DNA of 64,000 nucleotides from an uncultured Pelagibacteraceae bacterium (GTDB lineage: Bacteria; Pseudomonadota; Alphaproteobacteria; Pelagibacterales; Pelagibacteraceae): the NCBI GenBank assembly GCA_902570695.1, contig CACFZE010000003.1, positions 62,001 through 126,000 of the forward strand, read 5' to 3'. Position numbers and translations under genes: made by a program. Within the stretch, counting starts at the first letter, position 1. Each line of letters begins with the position of its first letter. Below are positions 34,729 to 45,940 of the stretch, one piece after another. The notes beneath the pieces are model-generated. The model ran no database searches and had not been told where the DNA came from. It worked only from the letters and a program-made list of their open reading frames with translations.

Positions 34729-36503
34729 TAATACACTCTTTCTTGTGGAGGAAAATATTGGACTTCATTTGTTAATGTTGAAGTGTGTACATCTCTGTAT
34801 TCAATTTTAGTATTTTTTCCATCACACCAAGATAATGTATGTTTCATAAATTTTTCATCATTTCTTTTCGGATAATCTTCACGAGCATGAGCTCCTCTGC
34901 TTTCTTTTCTGTGATATGCAGAATCTACAGTTGTTATCGCTTGTCTAATTAAATTATCAAATTCTAAAGTCTCAACTAAATCAGTATTGAATACCAACGA
35001 TTTATCTTTAACAGAAATCGATTCCATGCCGTCATAGGTTTTTCTGATCTCATCTACACCCTCTTTAAGATTCTTTTCAGTTCTAAATACAGCGCATTTA
35101 GACTGCATTGTTTTTTGCATCGCCAGTCTAAGTTCAGCAGTTCCATTATCTCCCTCTGCATACCTCAATTTATCAAATCTATTTAGACATTTTTCAGTTT
35201 CGCTTTCACTAACTTCTTCGTGAGGCGTACCAGGTTTTACTAATTCCGCTGCTCTCTTAGCTGCAGCTCTTCCAAAAACAACCAAATCAATTAGTGAATT
35301 TGAACCTAATCTATTTGCTCCATGCACAGATACGCATGCGGCCTCACCAATCGCCATCAAGCCTGGGACTGTTTTTTGAGATCCGTTTACTGTTAAAACT
35401 TCAGCTTTATAATTTGTTGGTATACCACCCATATTATAATGAACAGTTGGAACAACTGGTATTGGTTCTTTAGTTACATCTACATTTGCAAATAATCTTG
35501 CTGCTTCTGTAATGCCTGGCAATCTGTCTTCAATTACTTTTTTATCTAAATGACTTAAATATAAATGAACATGGTCTTGATCTTTACCAACACCTCTTCC
35601 CTCATTGATTTCTATTGACATTGATCTGCTAACTACATCTCTTGATGCAAGATCTTTAGCGTTGGGAGCATATCTCTCCATAAATCTTTCACCCTTAGAG
35701 TTTACCAAATATCCACCTTCACCTCTTACACCTTCAGAAATAAGTGTTCCGTGTCCATATATTCCTGTTGGGTGAAATTGTACAAACTCCATATCTTGAA
35801 GAGGTAATCCAGCTCTTAATACCATTGCATTACCATCACCAGTACAAGTATGTGCAGATGTTGCTGAGTAATACACCTTCCCATATCCCCCTGTGGCTAT
35901 AATTGTTATGTGAGATCTAAATCGATGAATTGTTCCATCATTTAAATTCCAAGCAATTAAACCTTTGCATTGTCCATCTTTCATAATTAAGTCTAATGCA
36001 AAATATTCAATAAAAAATTCTGTATTATGTTTAAGTGCTTGACCATACAATGTATGGAGAATTGCATGACCAGTTCTGTCTGCTGCAGCACAAGTTCTTT
36101 GTACAATTCCATTTCCATAATTTTTTGTCATTCCTCCAAATGGTCTTTGATAAATTTTTCCATCTTCTGTTCTACTAAAAGGAACACCATACTTTTCTAA
36201 TTCTAGTACTGCTTTTGGAGCTTCCTTACACAAATATTCAATACTATCTTGATCGCCTAACCAATCTGCTCCTTTTACAGTATCGTACATATGCCAACGC
36301 CAATCGTCTTCTCCCATGTTTCCAAGGGCTGCTGAAATTCCACCTTGGGCAGCTGATGTATGACTTCTGGTTGGAAAGACTTTAGAAATGCATGCAGTTT
36401 TTAATCCAGCTTCACTTAAGCCAACCGCAGCTCTTAGGCCTGAACCTCCAGCGCCAAGGACAACGACATCGTATTCATGATCTATAATATTATAAGATTT
36501 CAT
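34728..36503 (-). CDS. sdhA: Succinate dehydrogenase flavoprotein subunit
   Basis: A 591-residue flavoprotein that oxidises succinate to fumarate. FAD is attached to His48 in [16 protein letters not shown]. The dinucleotide fold [10 protein letters not shown] lies at about 17-26, and [22 protein letters not shown] and [10 protein letters not shown] are the substrate-site and C-terminal signatures. Length is standard. It overlaps sdhD by 4 bases. Confidence 0.98.
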   Translation of the reverse strand: MKSYNIIDHEYDVVVLGAGGSGLRAAVGLSEAGLKTACISKVFPTRSHTSAAQGGISAALGNMGEDDWRWHMYDTVKGADWLGDQDSIEYLCKEAPKAVLELEKYGVPFSRTEDGKIYQRPFGGMTKNYGNGIVQRTCAAADRTGHAILHTLYGQALKHNTEFFIEYFALDLIMKDGQCKGLIAWNLNDGTIHRFRSHITIIATGGYGKVYYSATSAHTCTGDGNAMVLRAGLPLQDMEFVQFHPTGIYGHGTLISEGVRGEGGYLVNSKGERFMERYAPNAKDLASRDVVSRSMSIEINEGRGVGKDQDHVHLYLSHLDKKVIEDRLPGITEAARLFANVDVTKEPIPVVPTVHYNMGGIPTNYKAEVLTVNGSQKTVPGLMAIGEAACVSVHGANRLGSNSLIDLVVFGRAAAKRAAELVKPGTPHEEVSESETEKCLNRFDKLRYAEGDNGTAELRLAMQKTMQSKCAVFRTEKNLKEGVDEIRKTYDGMESISVKDKSLVFNTDLVETLEFDNLIRQAITTVDSAYHRKESRGAHAREDYPKRNDEKFMKHTLSWCDGKNTKIEYRDVHTSTLTNEVQYFPPQERVY

Positions 36504-36829
36504 ATAGTTAGTTTAAATACCGCAAATATTGTAATTAAAGGAATTGTTATAGCAAAAAAATTTAAAGCTTTGTTTGCGGCATTTTTGATTTTTTCGTCTT
36601 TAATATAGTCTTCAAAAACCTCACTTATGCTTAATGCTGAGAAAAAGTACGCAAAAATAAGAAATAGACTAAATATAAACTTTGAAGGTTGAGAAGTTAG
36701 AAAAGTTAATATCTCTAAGTAACTTTTATCATAAATACTAACCAAATTTAAAGCAAACCATAACATCAAAGGTACTAATATGAGAGAACTCACCTTTAAA
36801 AATACCCATTTTTTTGTTACTGCTCTCAT
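36500..36829 (-). CDS. sdhD: Succinate dehydrogenase membrane anchor subunit
   Basis: A 109-residue protein with three hydrophobic helices (about 12-32, 48-68 and 86-108). This number and position match SdhD. The sequence is poorly conserved in the family, and identification rests mainly on position between sdhC and sdhA. The DYIKDEKIK segment after the second helix resembles the quinone-site loop. It joins the heme b and quinone anchor with SdhC. Confidence 0.88.
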   Translation of the reverse strand: MRAVTKKWVFLKVSSLILVPLMLWFALNLVSIYDKSYLEILTFLTSQPSKFIFSLFLIFAYFFSALSISEVFEDYIKDEKIKNAANKALNFFAITIPLITIFAVFKLTI

Positions 36830-37209
36830 TACAATAAATTTCGTCCTATTAAATAAATTGAAACAGTTAATATAAAAGATCCAAATATTACAATTAACCC
36901 TGTAATTTTTGTGGTTTTTAATTCAAATCCATAACCAAAATCCATGATTAAATGTCTTATCTCACTTAAGATTTGGAAACTAAAAGACCATGTAATACCC
37001 AATATGAAAAATTTTCCAATAATAGATTGGAGGAATAACTTTATAAATTCATGACTTTCTTCACTAAATGAAAAAAATATAAAAAAAATACAAATTAAAG
37101 TTATTGCCAATATATTTATTATTCCAGTAATTCTATGAGATATTGAAACTAAAGATGAAATATGCCATCTATAAATTTGAATGTGAGGAGATAAAGGATT
37201 ATTTTCCAT
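36829..37209 (-). CDS. sdhC: Succinate dehydrogenase cytochrome b556 subunit
   Basis: A 126-residue membrane subunit. PLSPHIQIYRWHISSLVSISHRITG is the conserved N-terminal motif, with Ser and Arg lining the quinone site. Histidine in SEIRHLIMDFG is the likely heme ligand. Three hydrophobic helices follow the expected pattern. The start overlaps asd by 11 bases, and the stop shares a base with sdhD. Confidence 0.94.
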   Translation of the reverse strand: MENNPLSPHIQIYRWHISSLVSISHRITGIINILAITLICIFFIFFSFSEESHEFIKLFLQSIIGKFFILGITWSFSFQILSEIRHLIMDFGYGFELKTTKITGLIVIFGSFILTVSIYLIGRNLL

Positions 37210-38209
37210 TTTGATTTGCTTTCATTATTGTTTCTGCAATTTCAACAGAATTCAATGCGGCTCCTCTTAATAGGTTATCTGAAACGATCCACAAATTAAT
37301 TGAGTTTTTTTTTGTCTTATCATCTCTAATTCTGGAGATAAATGTTTCATCACTACCAGTTGCTTCTATTGGTGTGCTATATCCTCCATTTTCTCTTTTA
37401 TCTATAACTCTACAACCATCAGCATTATTTAATGCCTCTCTGATTTGATCAAGAGAGTAAGGATTTTCAAACTCTATATTTACTGACTCTGAATGTGACA
37501 CTAGAACAGGAATTCTAACGCACGTAGCTGTTAACTCTATATTATTATCAAGTATTTTTTTTGTTTCATTAGTCATTTTCAATTCTTCTTTTGTGTATCC
37601 ATCATCCGAAAAGACATCAATGTGAGGAATTATATTGAATGCTATTTGTTTAGTAAAATTTTTAGATTGAACAGGATTTCCATCAAGATAAGATTTAGTT
37701 TGTTCAATCAATTCATCCATAGGTGCTTTTCCACCTCCAGAAACAGATTGATAGGTAGAAACTATTACCCTTTTTATTTTATATAAATCATGTAACGGTT
37801 TAAGAGCTAATACTAACTGAGCTGTTGAGCAGTTAGGATTTGCCACAATATTTTTTTTCATTTCATTAATTTTTTCTGCATTCACTTGAGGCACAATAAG
37901 TGGAACATCGGGGTCCATTCTAAAAAAACTGGAATTGTCAATTACAGTTGTTAATTTTGCTGCACTTTCTGCATATTGTTCTGCAATTTTACCACCTGCT
38001 GCAAAAAAAGTTATATTCGCATTTGAAAAATCATATTTTTCAAGATCATGGACTTCGTAATCTTTACCTTTAAAACTTATTTTTTTTCCAGCACTATTAG
38101 AAGAGGCAACTAAAAAAAGGTTATCAAATTTAATATCTTTTTTTTCTATAACTTCTAGAGTCTTTCTTCCAACATTACCGGTTGCACCGATGATAGCTAT
38201 ATTAGTCAT
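37199..38209 (-). CDS. asd: Aspartate-semialdehyde dehydrogenase
   Basis: A 336-residue enzyme that reduces aspartyl phosphate to the semialdehyde for lysine/DAP, threonine and methionine synthesis. The NADP loop GATGNVGR is at 8-15, the catalytic Cys127 is in NPNCSTAQLV, and STYQSVSGGGKAPMDEL is a family segment. It overlaps sdhC by 11 bases and lies 14 bases after dmdA. The grouping of asd with the sdh genes occurs in other alphaproteobacteria. Confidence 0.96.
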   Translation of the reverse strand: MTNIAIIGATGNVGRKTLEVIEKKDIKFDNLFLVASSNSAGKKISFKGKDYEVHDLEKYDFSNANITFFAAGGKIAEQYAESAAKLTTVIDNSSFFRMDPDVPLIVPQVNAEKINEMKKNIVANPNCSTAQLVLALKPLHDLYKIKRVIVSTYQSVSGGGKAPMDELIEQTKSYLDGNPVQSKNFTKQIAFNIIPHIDVFSDDGYTKEELKMTNETKKILDNNIELTATCVRIPVLVSHSESVNIEFENPYSLDQIREALNNADGCRVIDKRENGGYSTPIEATGSDETFISRIRDDKTKKNSINLWIVSDNLLRGAALNSVEIAETIMKANQNGK

Positions 38210-38223
38210 TTTAAAGATTTATA

Positions 38224-39333
38224 CTAAATGAAAGGTAAATCGCAAACTGTTCCGTTAAAACTATTACCATTTATATCAATTTTGAATGTTTGCTTTGCTT
38301 CAAAATATGGTTTTTTTATCATAGCTATACCAATTACCTGTTTAAAAGTTGGATTGTAACAACCTGATCTTAGTTCTCCGATTATATTATTTTTTTCATC
38401 TGTTAAATTCATTGAACCAGTTACGCTTATTTTATCAGTATCAATTTTAACGCCCATTAGTTTTCTTTTAATTCCTTCAGACTTTATTTTTTTTAATTTC
38501 TCTTTTCCTAAAAATTCAACATCACTATCAATATTAATATATTTATCAAAGCCACATTCGTATGGGTTGTCTCCATTGTCCATGTCGTTTCCTTGAGAAA
38601 GTAATCCACTTTCAATACGTTCAATTAAATTAGGACATCCTGCTCTAATATTAAACTCATCTCCGATTTCAAATAAATGGTCGTATAGTTTTAAACCCGC
38701 CTCATTATTCTCTACATAAATTTCATATCCGCCTTGTTTAGACCATCCTGATTGAGCAATTAAATGTTTGGCTCCAGCAAAATCAAAATAATCAAAACCA
38801 AAAAATTTTAAATTTGTTATTTTTTCACCAAAAACTTTTTCCATTAATTTAAATGATTTAGGCCCTTGCACAGCCATAATATCAACTTCGGGTTCGATAA
38901 TATTTACATCAAATTTATTTCCAATTGCCAATCCTTTTGCAAATAAGATTACATCCGTATCTGCAATAGAAACCCACCATTTATTCTCATTAAATCTTAA
39001 AACAACTGGATCATTAATTAATCCAGCATTATCATCTATGATTGGACAATAATAACATCTTCCATCTTTTGATTTCGAAAGATCTCTACAAGTCATAAGT
39101 TGAACCAATTTTGCAGCATCTTTTCCAGTAATCTCTACTTGTCTTTCAGCAGCCACATCCCAAACTTGAACATGCTCTTTTAAATGATGATATGAGTCTT
39201 CTAAAGAACCAAATGCAGCAGGAAGCAACATATGATTGTATATTGTGTAAGCTGTAACACCTTGTTTTTCAATTCTTGATGTATAAGGCGTACCTCTAAG
39301 TCTTCTTGATTTTGCAATAGAAAAGTTTTTCAT
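38224..39333 (-). CDS. dmdA: Dimethylsulfoniopropionate demethylase
   Basis: A 369-residue protein of the GcvT/aminomethyltransferase fold. It closely resembles Pelagibacter DmdA as I remember it, including the identical start ([20 protein letters not shown]), the same length and the same C-terminal VCDLPFI. DmdA moves one methyl group of DMSP to tetrahydrofolate, leaving methylmercaptopropionate (MMPA). [24 protein letters not shown] and [12 protein letters not shown] are well conserved. True GcvT has a different N-terminus and sits with gcvH and gcvP, absent here. The genes for the next two steps, dmdB and dmdC, lie directly upstream, separated by 65 bases that may hold its own promoter. 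Confidence 0.95.
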   Translation of the reverse strand: MKNFSIAKSRRLRGTPYTSRIEKQGVTAYTIYNHMLLPAAFGSLEDSYHHLKEHVQVWDVAAERQVEITGKDAAKLVQLMTCRDLSKSKDGRCYYCPIIDDNAGLINDPVVLRFNENKWWVSIADTDVILFAKGLAIGNKFDVNIIEPEVDIMAVQGPKSFKLMEKVFGEKITNLKFFGFDYFDFAGAKHLIAQSGWSKQGGYEIYVENNEAGLKLYDHLFEIGDEFNIRAGCPNLIERIESGLLSQGNDMDNGDNPYECGFDKYINIDSDVEFLGKEKLKKIKSEGIKRKLMGVKIDTDKISVTGSMNLTDEKNNIIGELRSGCYNPTFKQVIGIAMIKKPYFEAKQTFKIDINGNSFNGTVCDLPFI

Positions 39334-39398
39334 TTTTTAGCTTAGTGTCATCTTTTTATCTATTTGTAAAGAAAGTAAGTTGTTTATTTGAAAGAAAT

Positions 39399-41027
39399 CT
39401 AAGTAAGTTCCTTAGCTCTTTTTCTTAATTCAAATTTTTGGATTTTGCCTGTTGATGTTTTTGGAAGTTCACAGAAGTCTATTTTTTTTGGAATTTTGAA
39501 TCCTGCTAGAGTTTCTCTACAAAAATCGATTAATTCTTTTTCATTTGTCTCTTTATCTGCCACTTTCTCTATAAATGCGCATGGAACTTCTCCCCATTTC
39601 TCATCTGGTTTTGCTACTACAGCAACAATTGAAACAGCTGGGTGCTTAGAAAGTGTGTTTTCGATTTCGATAGAAGAAATATTCTCTCCACCTGAAATAA
39701 TAATATCTTTCGACCTATCTTTAACCTTGATGTATCCATCTGGATAAATAACTGCCAAATCACCAGAGTGAAACCATCCATCTTTCATAGCCTTTTCAGT
39801 GGCCTCTTTGTCTTTAAAATACCCTTTCATTACAACATTACCTTTGATCATTATCTCGCCAATGGTTTCTCCATCCTTAGGCACGGGTTTCATAGTTTCT
39901 GGATCTAAAACAACCACTCCTTCTGTGTTTGGAAATCTCACACCTTGCCTTGCTTTAATTTCATTAATTTTATCTTCTTCAAAACCATTCCATTCATCAT
40001 TCCAAGCACATTGTAAAACATGTCCATATGTTTCTGTTAAACCATAGACATGCATTACCTCAAATCCTAATGCTTTCATTTTTTTGAAAATAATACTTGG
40101 AGGTGGTGCTCCAGCAGTTAAAACATAAACTTTGTTTTTTAATTCTTTGATATCATTTTGTGATGCACCTGTTATCATATTAAGTACAATAGGTGCACCT
40201 CCAAAATGGGTAATGTCATGCTTTTCAATTAATTCAAATATTTTTTTTACATCAATAGCTCTTAAACAAACTGTTTTTCCATTTAACATTGGTATTGTCC
40301 ACGGGTACCCCCATCCATTACAGTGGAACATTGGTACAACTGTTAAAAAATTTAATCTATTTGGCATATTCCAAGCAACGGCACTACCTGTTGACATTAA
40401 ATAAGAACCTCTATGATGATAAACAACACCTTTTGGATTTCCAGTTGTTCCAGATGTATAACTTAAAGAAATCGCTTGCCACTCATCCTTTGGTTTTTTC
40501 CAAATATAATTTTCATCACCAGTATTTAAAAATTCCTCATATTCTCTATCTCCAATTTTTTTTAATAAGGATTGATCTGCAAAATCGTCTTGAACATCGA
40601 TTACAATTGGTTTGTCCTTTAAAGTTGATAAAGCCTTTTCTGCAACAGCATGTAATTGCCTGTCTATTATTAATACTTTTGCTTCACTGTGTTCTAAAAT
40701 ATAAGCAACAGTTTTTGCATCAAGTCTTGAATTAATTGTATTTAAAACGGCTCCTGTCATAGGAACAGAGTAATGTGCTTCAAAAATCTCTGGAGTATTA
40801 AAGGTCATAACTGAAACTGTGTCTCCTTCAACAATACCAATTTTCTCTAGTGCACTTGCAAATTTGATGCACCTGTTAAATACTTCAGTCCATGTGAAAG
40901 ATTTTGTTTCATATACTAAAGCCTCATAATTTGGATAAATGTCTTTTGCTCTTTCTAGAAAGCTAAGCGGTGTTAACGGGACATAATTTGAAGGATTTTT
41001 ATCTAAGTTCTGATTATATTTATTCAT
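39399..41027 (-). CDS. dmdB: Methylmercaptopropionate-CoA ligase
   Basis: A 542-residue acyl-CoA synthetase of the ANL superfamily. The AMP-binding motif is YTSGTTGNPKGVVYHHRG, the adenylate motif is VYGLTETYG, SGDLAVIYPDGYIKVKDRSKD marks the hinge, and the catalytic C-terminal lysine lies in PKTSTGKIQKFELR. Medium/short-chain ligases of this type activate MMPA to MMPA-CoA. Assignment as DmdB rests on the family and on position between dmdA and dmdC; other short fatty acids are probably also used. It shares a base with the dmdC stop (41027). Confidence 0.88.
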   Translation of the reverse strand: MNKYNQNLDKNPSNYVPLTPLSFLERAKDIYPNYEALVYETKSFTWTEVFNRCIKFASALEKIGIVEGDTVSVMTFNTPEIFEAHYSVPMTGAVLNTINSRLDAKTVAYILEHSEAKVLIIDRQLHAVAEKALSTLKDKPIVIDVQDDFADQSLLKKIGDREYEEFLNTGDENYIWKKPKDEWQAISLSYTSGTTGNPKGVVYHHRGSYLMSTGSAVAWNMPNRLNFLTVVPMFHCNGWGYPWTIPMLNGKTVCLRAIDVKKIFELIEKHDITHFGGAPIVLNMITGASQNDIKELKNKVYVLTAGAPPPSIIFKKMKALGFEVMHVYGLTETYGHVLQCAWNDEWNGFEEDKINEIKARQGVRFPNTEGVVVLDPETMKPVPKDGETIGEIMIKGNVVMKGYFKDKEATEKAMKDGWFHSGDLAVIYPDGYIKVKDRSKDIIISGGENISSIEIENTLSKHPAVSIVAVVAKPDEKWGEVPCAFIEKVADKETNEKELIDFCRETLAGFKIPKKIDFCELPKTSTGKIQKFELRKRAKELT

Positions 41028-42787
41028 CAGTTAAATTTTGCGCTCATAGTATATTTACTACCAGAAATAGCAGATTTATAATGGCTCTCAGCTCTAGGCA
41101 AAATTTTGTCAAAATAATAATTTCCTGTATTTAATTTATCTTCATAAAACTCTTTATTGTTTTCCAAATTTTCATAGCTTTTTCTCATTGTTTTTAGCCA
41201 TATAAATGAAAGACAAAAATAACCAAAAAATCTTAAATAATCGTTACATGATGCGCTTATATCGTCTTTTGGCGTATTGCCGTTAGGAGATATCCAGTCC
41301 GTGAAATCTGACAATATATTTTTTAATTCAGATATTTTTTTTACATGTTCATTTAAATTGTCTACTTTTGAACAATTTTGAATTTCTGTATCTACATATT
41401 TCATAAAATTTTCAAAAACTTTTTTCTGACTAATTTTTCTAAATACAAAATCAATTGCCTGCACAGAATTAGTTCCTTCGTAAATAGGTGTAATTCTATT
41501 ATCTCTAAATAATTGTTCTATACCTTGGTCTTTTGTATAACCATAGCCACCAAAAACCTGAATTGCTTCATTGGTTATTTCCATACCCATATCTGTAAAA
41601 AATGACTTAATTACTGGGGTCATAAGACCTACAATATCCGATGCATCTTTTTTTACTTCGTCTGAACTATGACTTAAGCTTACATCTACCTGCTGAGCCA
41701 TCCAAAAAGATAAGGATCTTTCTCCCTCAATTATAGACTTCATATTTAATAAACTTCTTCGAATATCTGCGTGCTTAATAATTAAATCTGTTTCTCCATT
41801 AGAATTATTATTTGATTTACCTTGTTTTCTCTCTTTAGAGTAACTTAAAGCAGTTTGATAAGCTGTTTCAGATAGACCTAATCCTTGTATACCGACAACG
41901 ATTCTTTCTAAGTTCATCATTGTAAACATAGAATTTAAGCCTTTGTTCTCTGGTCCGATCATATACCCTTTGGCATCATCAAAACTTAATACACATGCGG
42001 GTGAACCTTTAATACCCATTTTTGATTCAATTGAAACAGTATTCACGCCGTTTCTTGGACCAATTGATCCATCATCATTAATTTCATATTTTGGTACTAA
42101 AAATAAACTTATCCCCTTCGTTCCTTTTGGTGCGTCCTGCGTTCTTGCTAAAACAAGGTGTATAATATTTTCAGTTAAATCGTGGTCACCAGAAGTAATA
42201 AAGATTTTTTGTCCACTTATATTATAAGTACCATTTTCATTTTTAATTGCCTTTGTTTTTATTAATCCTAAATCTGTTCCACATTGAGGCTCTGTTAAAC
42301 ACATTGTCCCACTCCATTTACCCTCAACAATTTTAGGAAGATATGTGTTTTTGATTTCTTCAGTTGCATGACTCAAAATACAATTGTATGCACCTATGCT
42401 TAATTCACTATATAATTTAAAAGATAAACTTGATGATGAAAGCATTTCATCAAAAAAAGCACTTACAGTTTTTGGCATTCCTTGACCGCCATATTTTGGA
42501 TCACAAGTTAAAGATACCCATCCATCTTCTATAAATTTTGAATATGCCTCTTTATAACCTGGAGGGGTTCGAACTACTCCATTTTCATAGACACATGGAT
42601 TTTCGTCTCCAGCTTTTGCTAAAGGAAGAAGCATTTCTTCATTAATTTTTGCAGCTTCCTCTAAAATATCTTTTACTAGATCAGAAGTGACTTCTTTATA
42701 TTTTTCAATTTCGTTATAATTTTTATTATCTTTTAGATGTTCAAATAAGAACATCATATCTTTCACAGGTGCGGAATAAACAGTCAT
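41027..42787 (-). CDS. dmdC: Methylmercaptopropionyl-CoA dehydrogenase
   Basis: A 586-residue FAD-dependent acyl-CoA dehydrogenase with the extra C-terminal domain typical of DmdC and related long-form enzymes. MCLTEPQCGTDLGLIKTKA and YNISGQKIFITSGDHD are flavin/substrate-site segments. QVFGGYGYTKDQGIEQLFRD and ITPIYEGTNSVQAIDFV are the C-terminal signatures, with Glu in YEGT at the catalytic base position. It would oxidise MMPA-CoA to methylthioacryloyl-CoA. The hydratase for the last step (DmdD/AcuH) is not in this window. It follows leuB by 32 bases. Confidence 0.88.
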   Translation of the reverse strand: MTVYSAPVKDMMFLFEHLKDNKNYNEIEKYKEVTSDLVKDILEEAAKINEEMLLPLAKAGDENPCVYENGVVRTPPGYKEAYSKFIEDGWVSLTCDPKYGGQGMPKTVSAFFDEMLSSSSLSFKLYSELSIGAYNCILSHATEEIKNTYLPKIVEGKWSGTMCLTEPQCGTDLGLIKTKAIKNENGTYNISGQKIFITSGDHDLTENIIHLVLARTQDAPKGTKGISLFLVPKYEINDDGSIGPRNGVNTVSIESKMGIKGSPACVLSFDDAKGYMIGPENKGLNSMFTMMNLERIVVGIQGLGLSETAYQTALSYSKERKQGKSNNNSNGETDLIIKHADIRRSLLNMKSIIEGERSLSFWMAQQVDVSLSHSSDEVKKDASDIVGLMTPVIKSFFTDMGMEITNEAIQVFGGYGYTKDQGIEQLFRDNRITPIYEGTNSVQAIDFVFRKISQKKVFENFMKYVDTEIQNCSKVDNLNEHVKKISELKNILSDFTDWISPNGNTPKDDISASCNDYLRFFGYFCLSFIWLKTMRKSYENLENNKEFYEDKLNTGNYYFDKILPRAESHYKSAISGSKYTMSAKFN

Positions 42788-42819
42788 AAATTTAATAGTA
42801 TCAAATTAAGTTAATTTTT

Positions 42820-43929
42820 TTATTTTTGCAAATATGCAATAATCGCATCTCCCATACCAGAAGTTGAAATTTCTTTTGTTCCTTTTGACATAATATCTTT
42901 AGTTCTTAACCCATCATCTAGTACATTTTGCACTGCTTTTTCTAAGTCATCAGCCTCTTTATCTAAGTCAAGAGAGTACCTGAGGGCCATTGCAAAACTC
43001 AAGATGGTTGCAATTGGATTTGCAATTCCTTTTCCTGCAATATCTGGAGCAGATCCATGAACAGGCTCATACATTGCTCTCATTTCACCATCTTTATTTT
43101 TGGCACCTAAAGAAGCTGAAGGTAATAAACCTAAAGATCCCGTCAGCATAGATGCTTCATCTGACAACATATCACCAAACAAATTATCTGTCACAATTAC
43201 ATCAAATTGCTTTGGATTTCTCAAAAGTTGCATTGCACAATTATCTGCAAGCATGTGATTTAATTCAACATCTTTAAATTCTTTATCGTGAAGATTTTGA
43301 ACTTCCTCTTTCCATAATTGACCTGCTTCCATAACATTCGATTTTTCACAGGAAGTAACTTTATTATTTCTCTTCTTTGCTAGATCAAATGCAACTCTAG
43401 CAACTCTTTTAATTTCTGATGAAGTATAAGTATGAGTGTTTATTCCTTTACGCTCACCATTATCAATTGGCTTGATACCTCTCGGCTCACCAAAATAAAT
43501 ACCACCTGTCAATTCTCTAACAATCATGATGTCTAGACCTGATACGATTTCAGGTTTTAGCGTAGATGCCTCAACTAATTGTTTAAAACAAATTGCAGGT
43601 CTCAAATTTGCAAATAATTTTAATTCTTTTCTTAGCTTAAGAAGAGCTCTCTCAGGTCTTTTGGAAAAATCTAAATTATCATATTTTGGTCCACCCACAG
43701 CTCCTAAAATGACCGCTTCACATTCTAATGATTTATAAAATACTTCATCTGTAATCGGTGTTCCGTTCTTGTCGTAAGATGCTCCTCCAACTAAAGCTTC
43801 TTCCATATCAAAATCAAGAGATTTATTTACATTAAACCAAGTTATAATCTTTTTAACTTCACCAATAACCTCGGGACCAATACCATCGCCTGGTAATAAT
43901 AAGAATTTTCTTTTTTTGACTTTAATCAT
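42820..43929 (-). CDS. leuB: 3-isopropylmalate dehydrogenase
   Basis: A 369-residue NAD-dependent decarboxylating dehydrogenase in leucine synthesis. [35 protein letters not shown] and [27 protein letters not shown] are family signatures, and [18 protein letters not shown] is near the end. Start overlaps leuD by 8 bases. It completes leuC-leuD-leuB here; leuA is not in the window. Confidence 0.97.
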   Translation of the reverse strand: MIKVKKRKFLLLPGDGIGPEVIGEVKKIITWFNVNKSLDFDMEEALVGGASYDKNGTPITDEVFYKSLECEAVILGAVGGPKYDNLDFSKRPERALLKLRKELKLFANLRPAICFKQLVEASTLKPEIVSGLDIMIVRELTGGIYFGEPRGIKPIDNGERKGINTHTYTSSEIKRVARVAFDLAKKRNNKVTSCEKSNVMEAGQLWKEEVQNLHDKEFKDVELNHMLADNCAMQLLRNPKQFDVIVTDNLFGDMLSDEASMLTGSLGLLPSASLGAKNKDGEMRAMYEPVHGSAPDIAGKGIANPIATILSFAMALRYSLDLDKEADDLEKAVQNVLDDGLRTKDIMSKGTKEISTSGMGDAIIAYLQK

Positions 43930-44527
43930 TAAATATCCAAGGCTTTGTGGATTTTAATTTTTCTTCAAATGAAATTATTTTATTAGACTTTTCCAAAGAC
44001 AGTGCAATATCATCTAGTCCCTCAATTAAACATTTTTTTTTAAATTCATCTAATTCAAATTTGATTTCTTTATTACCAAAAATTATTTTTTGATCTGGTA
44101 AATTTATTGCAATTTCTTCTTGTCTCTTAGAATATTCAGAAAGTTCTTTTATCTGTTCATCATTAACTTTAATAGGCAATATTCCATTTTTAAAACAATT
44201 ATTATAAAATATATCTGCGTAACTAGTACTTATAACGCAAGTAATACCAAAGTCTAAAAGTGCCCATGGCGCATGTTCTCTAGATGATCCACATCCAAAA
44301 TTATTCCCTGCAATTAAAATCTTAGAATTATCATATGGAGATTTATTTAAGATAAAGTCATCTACTACTTTACCTTTTTCGTCATATCTCATTTCATAAA
44401 ATAAATTTTTTCCAAGTCCTGTTCTTTTTATTGTTTTTAAAAATTGCTTTGGAATAATCATATCTGTATCGATATTTACAATTGGTAAATATACAGGAAT
44501 ACTTTTTAATGTTGAGAATTTGTTCAT
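43922..44527 (-). CDS. leuD: 3-isopropylmalate dehydratase small subunit
   Basis: A 201-residue subunit. The conserved segments are [17 protein letters not shown] and [18 protein letters not shown], which forms part of the active site, then [11 protein letters not shown]. It pairs with LeuC to isomerise isopropylmalate. It abuts leuC and overlaps leuB by 8 bases. Confidence 0.96.
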   Translation of the reverse strand: MNKFSTLKSIPVYLPIVNIDTDMIIPKQFLKTIKRTGLGKNLFYEMRYDEKGKVVDDFILNKSPYDNSKILIAGNNFGCGSSREHAPWALLDFGITCVISTSYADIFYNNCFKNGILPIKVNDEQIKELSEYSKRQEEIAINLPDQKIIFGNKEIKFELDEFKKKCLIEGLDDIALSLEKSNKIISFEEKLKSTKPWIFND

Positions 44528-45931
44528 TTAACTATTGTATTTTCTAACATCATCTAAATTTCCAGATATAGCAGCTGCAGCAGCCATAGCTGGACTAACT
44601 AAATGAGTTCTTCCACCTCGTCCTTGTCTTCCTTCGAAATTTCTATTTGATGTTGATGCACATCTTTCTTCTGGCTTCAACTTATCTGCATTCATAGCTA
44701 AACACATTGAACAACCTGGCTCACGCCATTCAAATCCAGAATTTTTAAATATTACATCTAAACCTTCTTGCTCTGCTTGTTGTTTTACTAATCCTGAACC
44801 AGGAACTATCATTGCATTTACATGAGAAGCAATTTTTTTATCTTTTAAGATTTTTGCAGCTTCTCTTAAATCTTCAATTCTTCCATTTGTGCAACTTCCA
44901 ATAAAAACTTTATCAATTCTAATATCTTTTATTTTAGTTTTCGGCTTTAAACCCATATATTTTAATGACCTGTTAATAGAATTTTTTCTGTCTTCGTTTT
45001 GCTCATTTTCAGGATCAGGAACAATTCCATCAATATCTACTACATCCTGAGGCGAAGTTCCCCAAGTTACCATTGGTTTAATATCTTTGCCCTCAAGACT
45101 GATTTCTTTGTCAAATACTGCATCACCATCAGACTTTAATTTACTCCAATATTCTAATGCTTTGTCCCAATTTGAATTCTTTGGAGACATTGGTTTACCT
45201 TTTAAATAATTAAAAACTTTTTCATCTGGCTCTATTAATCCAGCCCTTGCTCCACCTTCAATTGTCATATTGCAAATCGTCATTCTTTGTTCGACACTTA
45301 AATTCGAAATTAAGTTTCCAGCATATTCAATTACATAACCAGTTCCACCAGCTGTACCAATTTTTCCGATTATTTGTAATATTACATCCTTAGATGTTAC
45401 TCCAACAGGAAGAGATCCATTAACGTTTATTCTAAAATTTTTTGATTTTTTTTGAACTAAAGTCTGTGTTGCCAAGACATGTTCCACTTCCGAAGTTCCA
45501 ATTCCGAATGCTAATGCACCAAATGCTCCGTGAGTAGCAGTGTGACTATCACCACAAACGATAATAGTTCCAGGTTGTGTAAATCCCTGTTCTGGACCAA
45601 TAATATGAACTATTCCTTGTCTTTTATCGTTCATTCCAAAAAGATTTATTCCAAATTCTGCACAGTTTTTTTCTAGTGTCTCAATTTGTATTTTTGAATC
45701 TTTGTCAGTAATAGGCACTGATCTATCCGTTGTTGGGACATTGTGATCTGCTACTGCTAAAGTTAAAGAAGGTTGTCTAACTTTTCTATTAGAATTTCTT
45801 AAACCTTCAAATGCTTGTGGACTAGTAACTTCATGAATTAAATGTCTATCAACAAATAAAAGTGAAGTCCCATCTTCTTGTTGATGAACAAGGTGATCAT
45901 TCCATATTTTATCGTATATAGTTTGAGGCAT
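44528..45931 (-). CDS. leuC: 3-isopropylmalate dehydratase large subunit
   Basis: A 467-residue aconitase-family subunit with the [4Fe-4S] cysteines in [12 protein letters not shown] and [42 protein letters not shown], seen in parts, is the family signature. [30 protein letters not shown] completes the active site. It is 9 bases after rplS, so the leucine genes probably share the ribosomal protein transcript. Confidence 0.97.
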   Translation of the reverse strand: MPQTIYDKIWNDHLVHQQEDGTSLLFVDRHLIHEVTSPQAFEGLRNSNRKVRQPSLTLAVADHNVPTTDRSVPITDKDSKIQIETLEKNCAEFGINLFGMNDKRQGIVHIIGPEQGFTQPGTIIVCGDSHTATHGAFGALAFGIGTSEVEHVLATQTLVQKKSKNFRINVNGSLPVGVTSKDVILQIIGKIGTAGGTGYVIEYAGNLISNLSVEQRMTICNMTIEGGARAGLIEPDEKVFNYLKGKPMSPKNSNWDKALEYWSKLKSDGDAVFDKEISLEGKDIKPMVTWGTSPQDVVDIDGIVPDPENEQNEDRKNSINRSLKYMGLKPKTKIKDIRIDKVFIGSCTNGRIEDLREAAKILKDKKIASHVNAMIVPGSGLVKQQAEQEGLDVIFKNSGFEWREPGCSMCLAMNADKLKPEERCASTSNRNFEGRQGRGGRTHLVSPAMAAAAAISGNLDDVRKYNS

Positions 45932-45940
45932 TGTAAAAAA

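Noticed and set aside
38224..39333. Glycine cleavage T protein
   Set aside because: Same fold, but the N-terminus, length and neighbours match DmdA, and no gcvH or gcvP is adjacent.
40289..40735. Plus-strand open frame of 148 codons
   Set aside because: Antisense to dmdB, with composition typical of a shadow frame.
42788..42819. AATTAA/TTAATT dyad between leuB and dmdC as a terminator
   Set aside because: The pairing is purely AT and almost without a loop; such dyads are common by chance in sequence this AT-rich.
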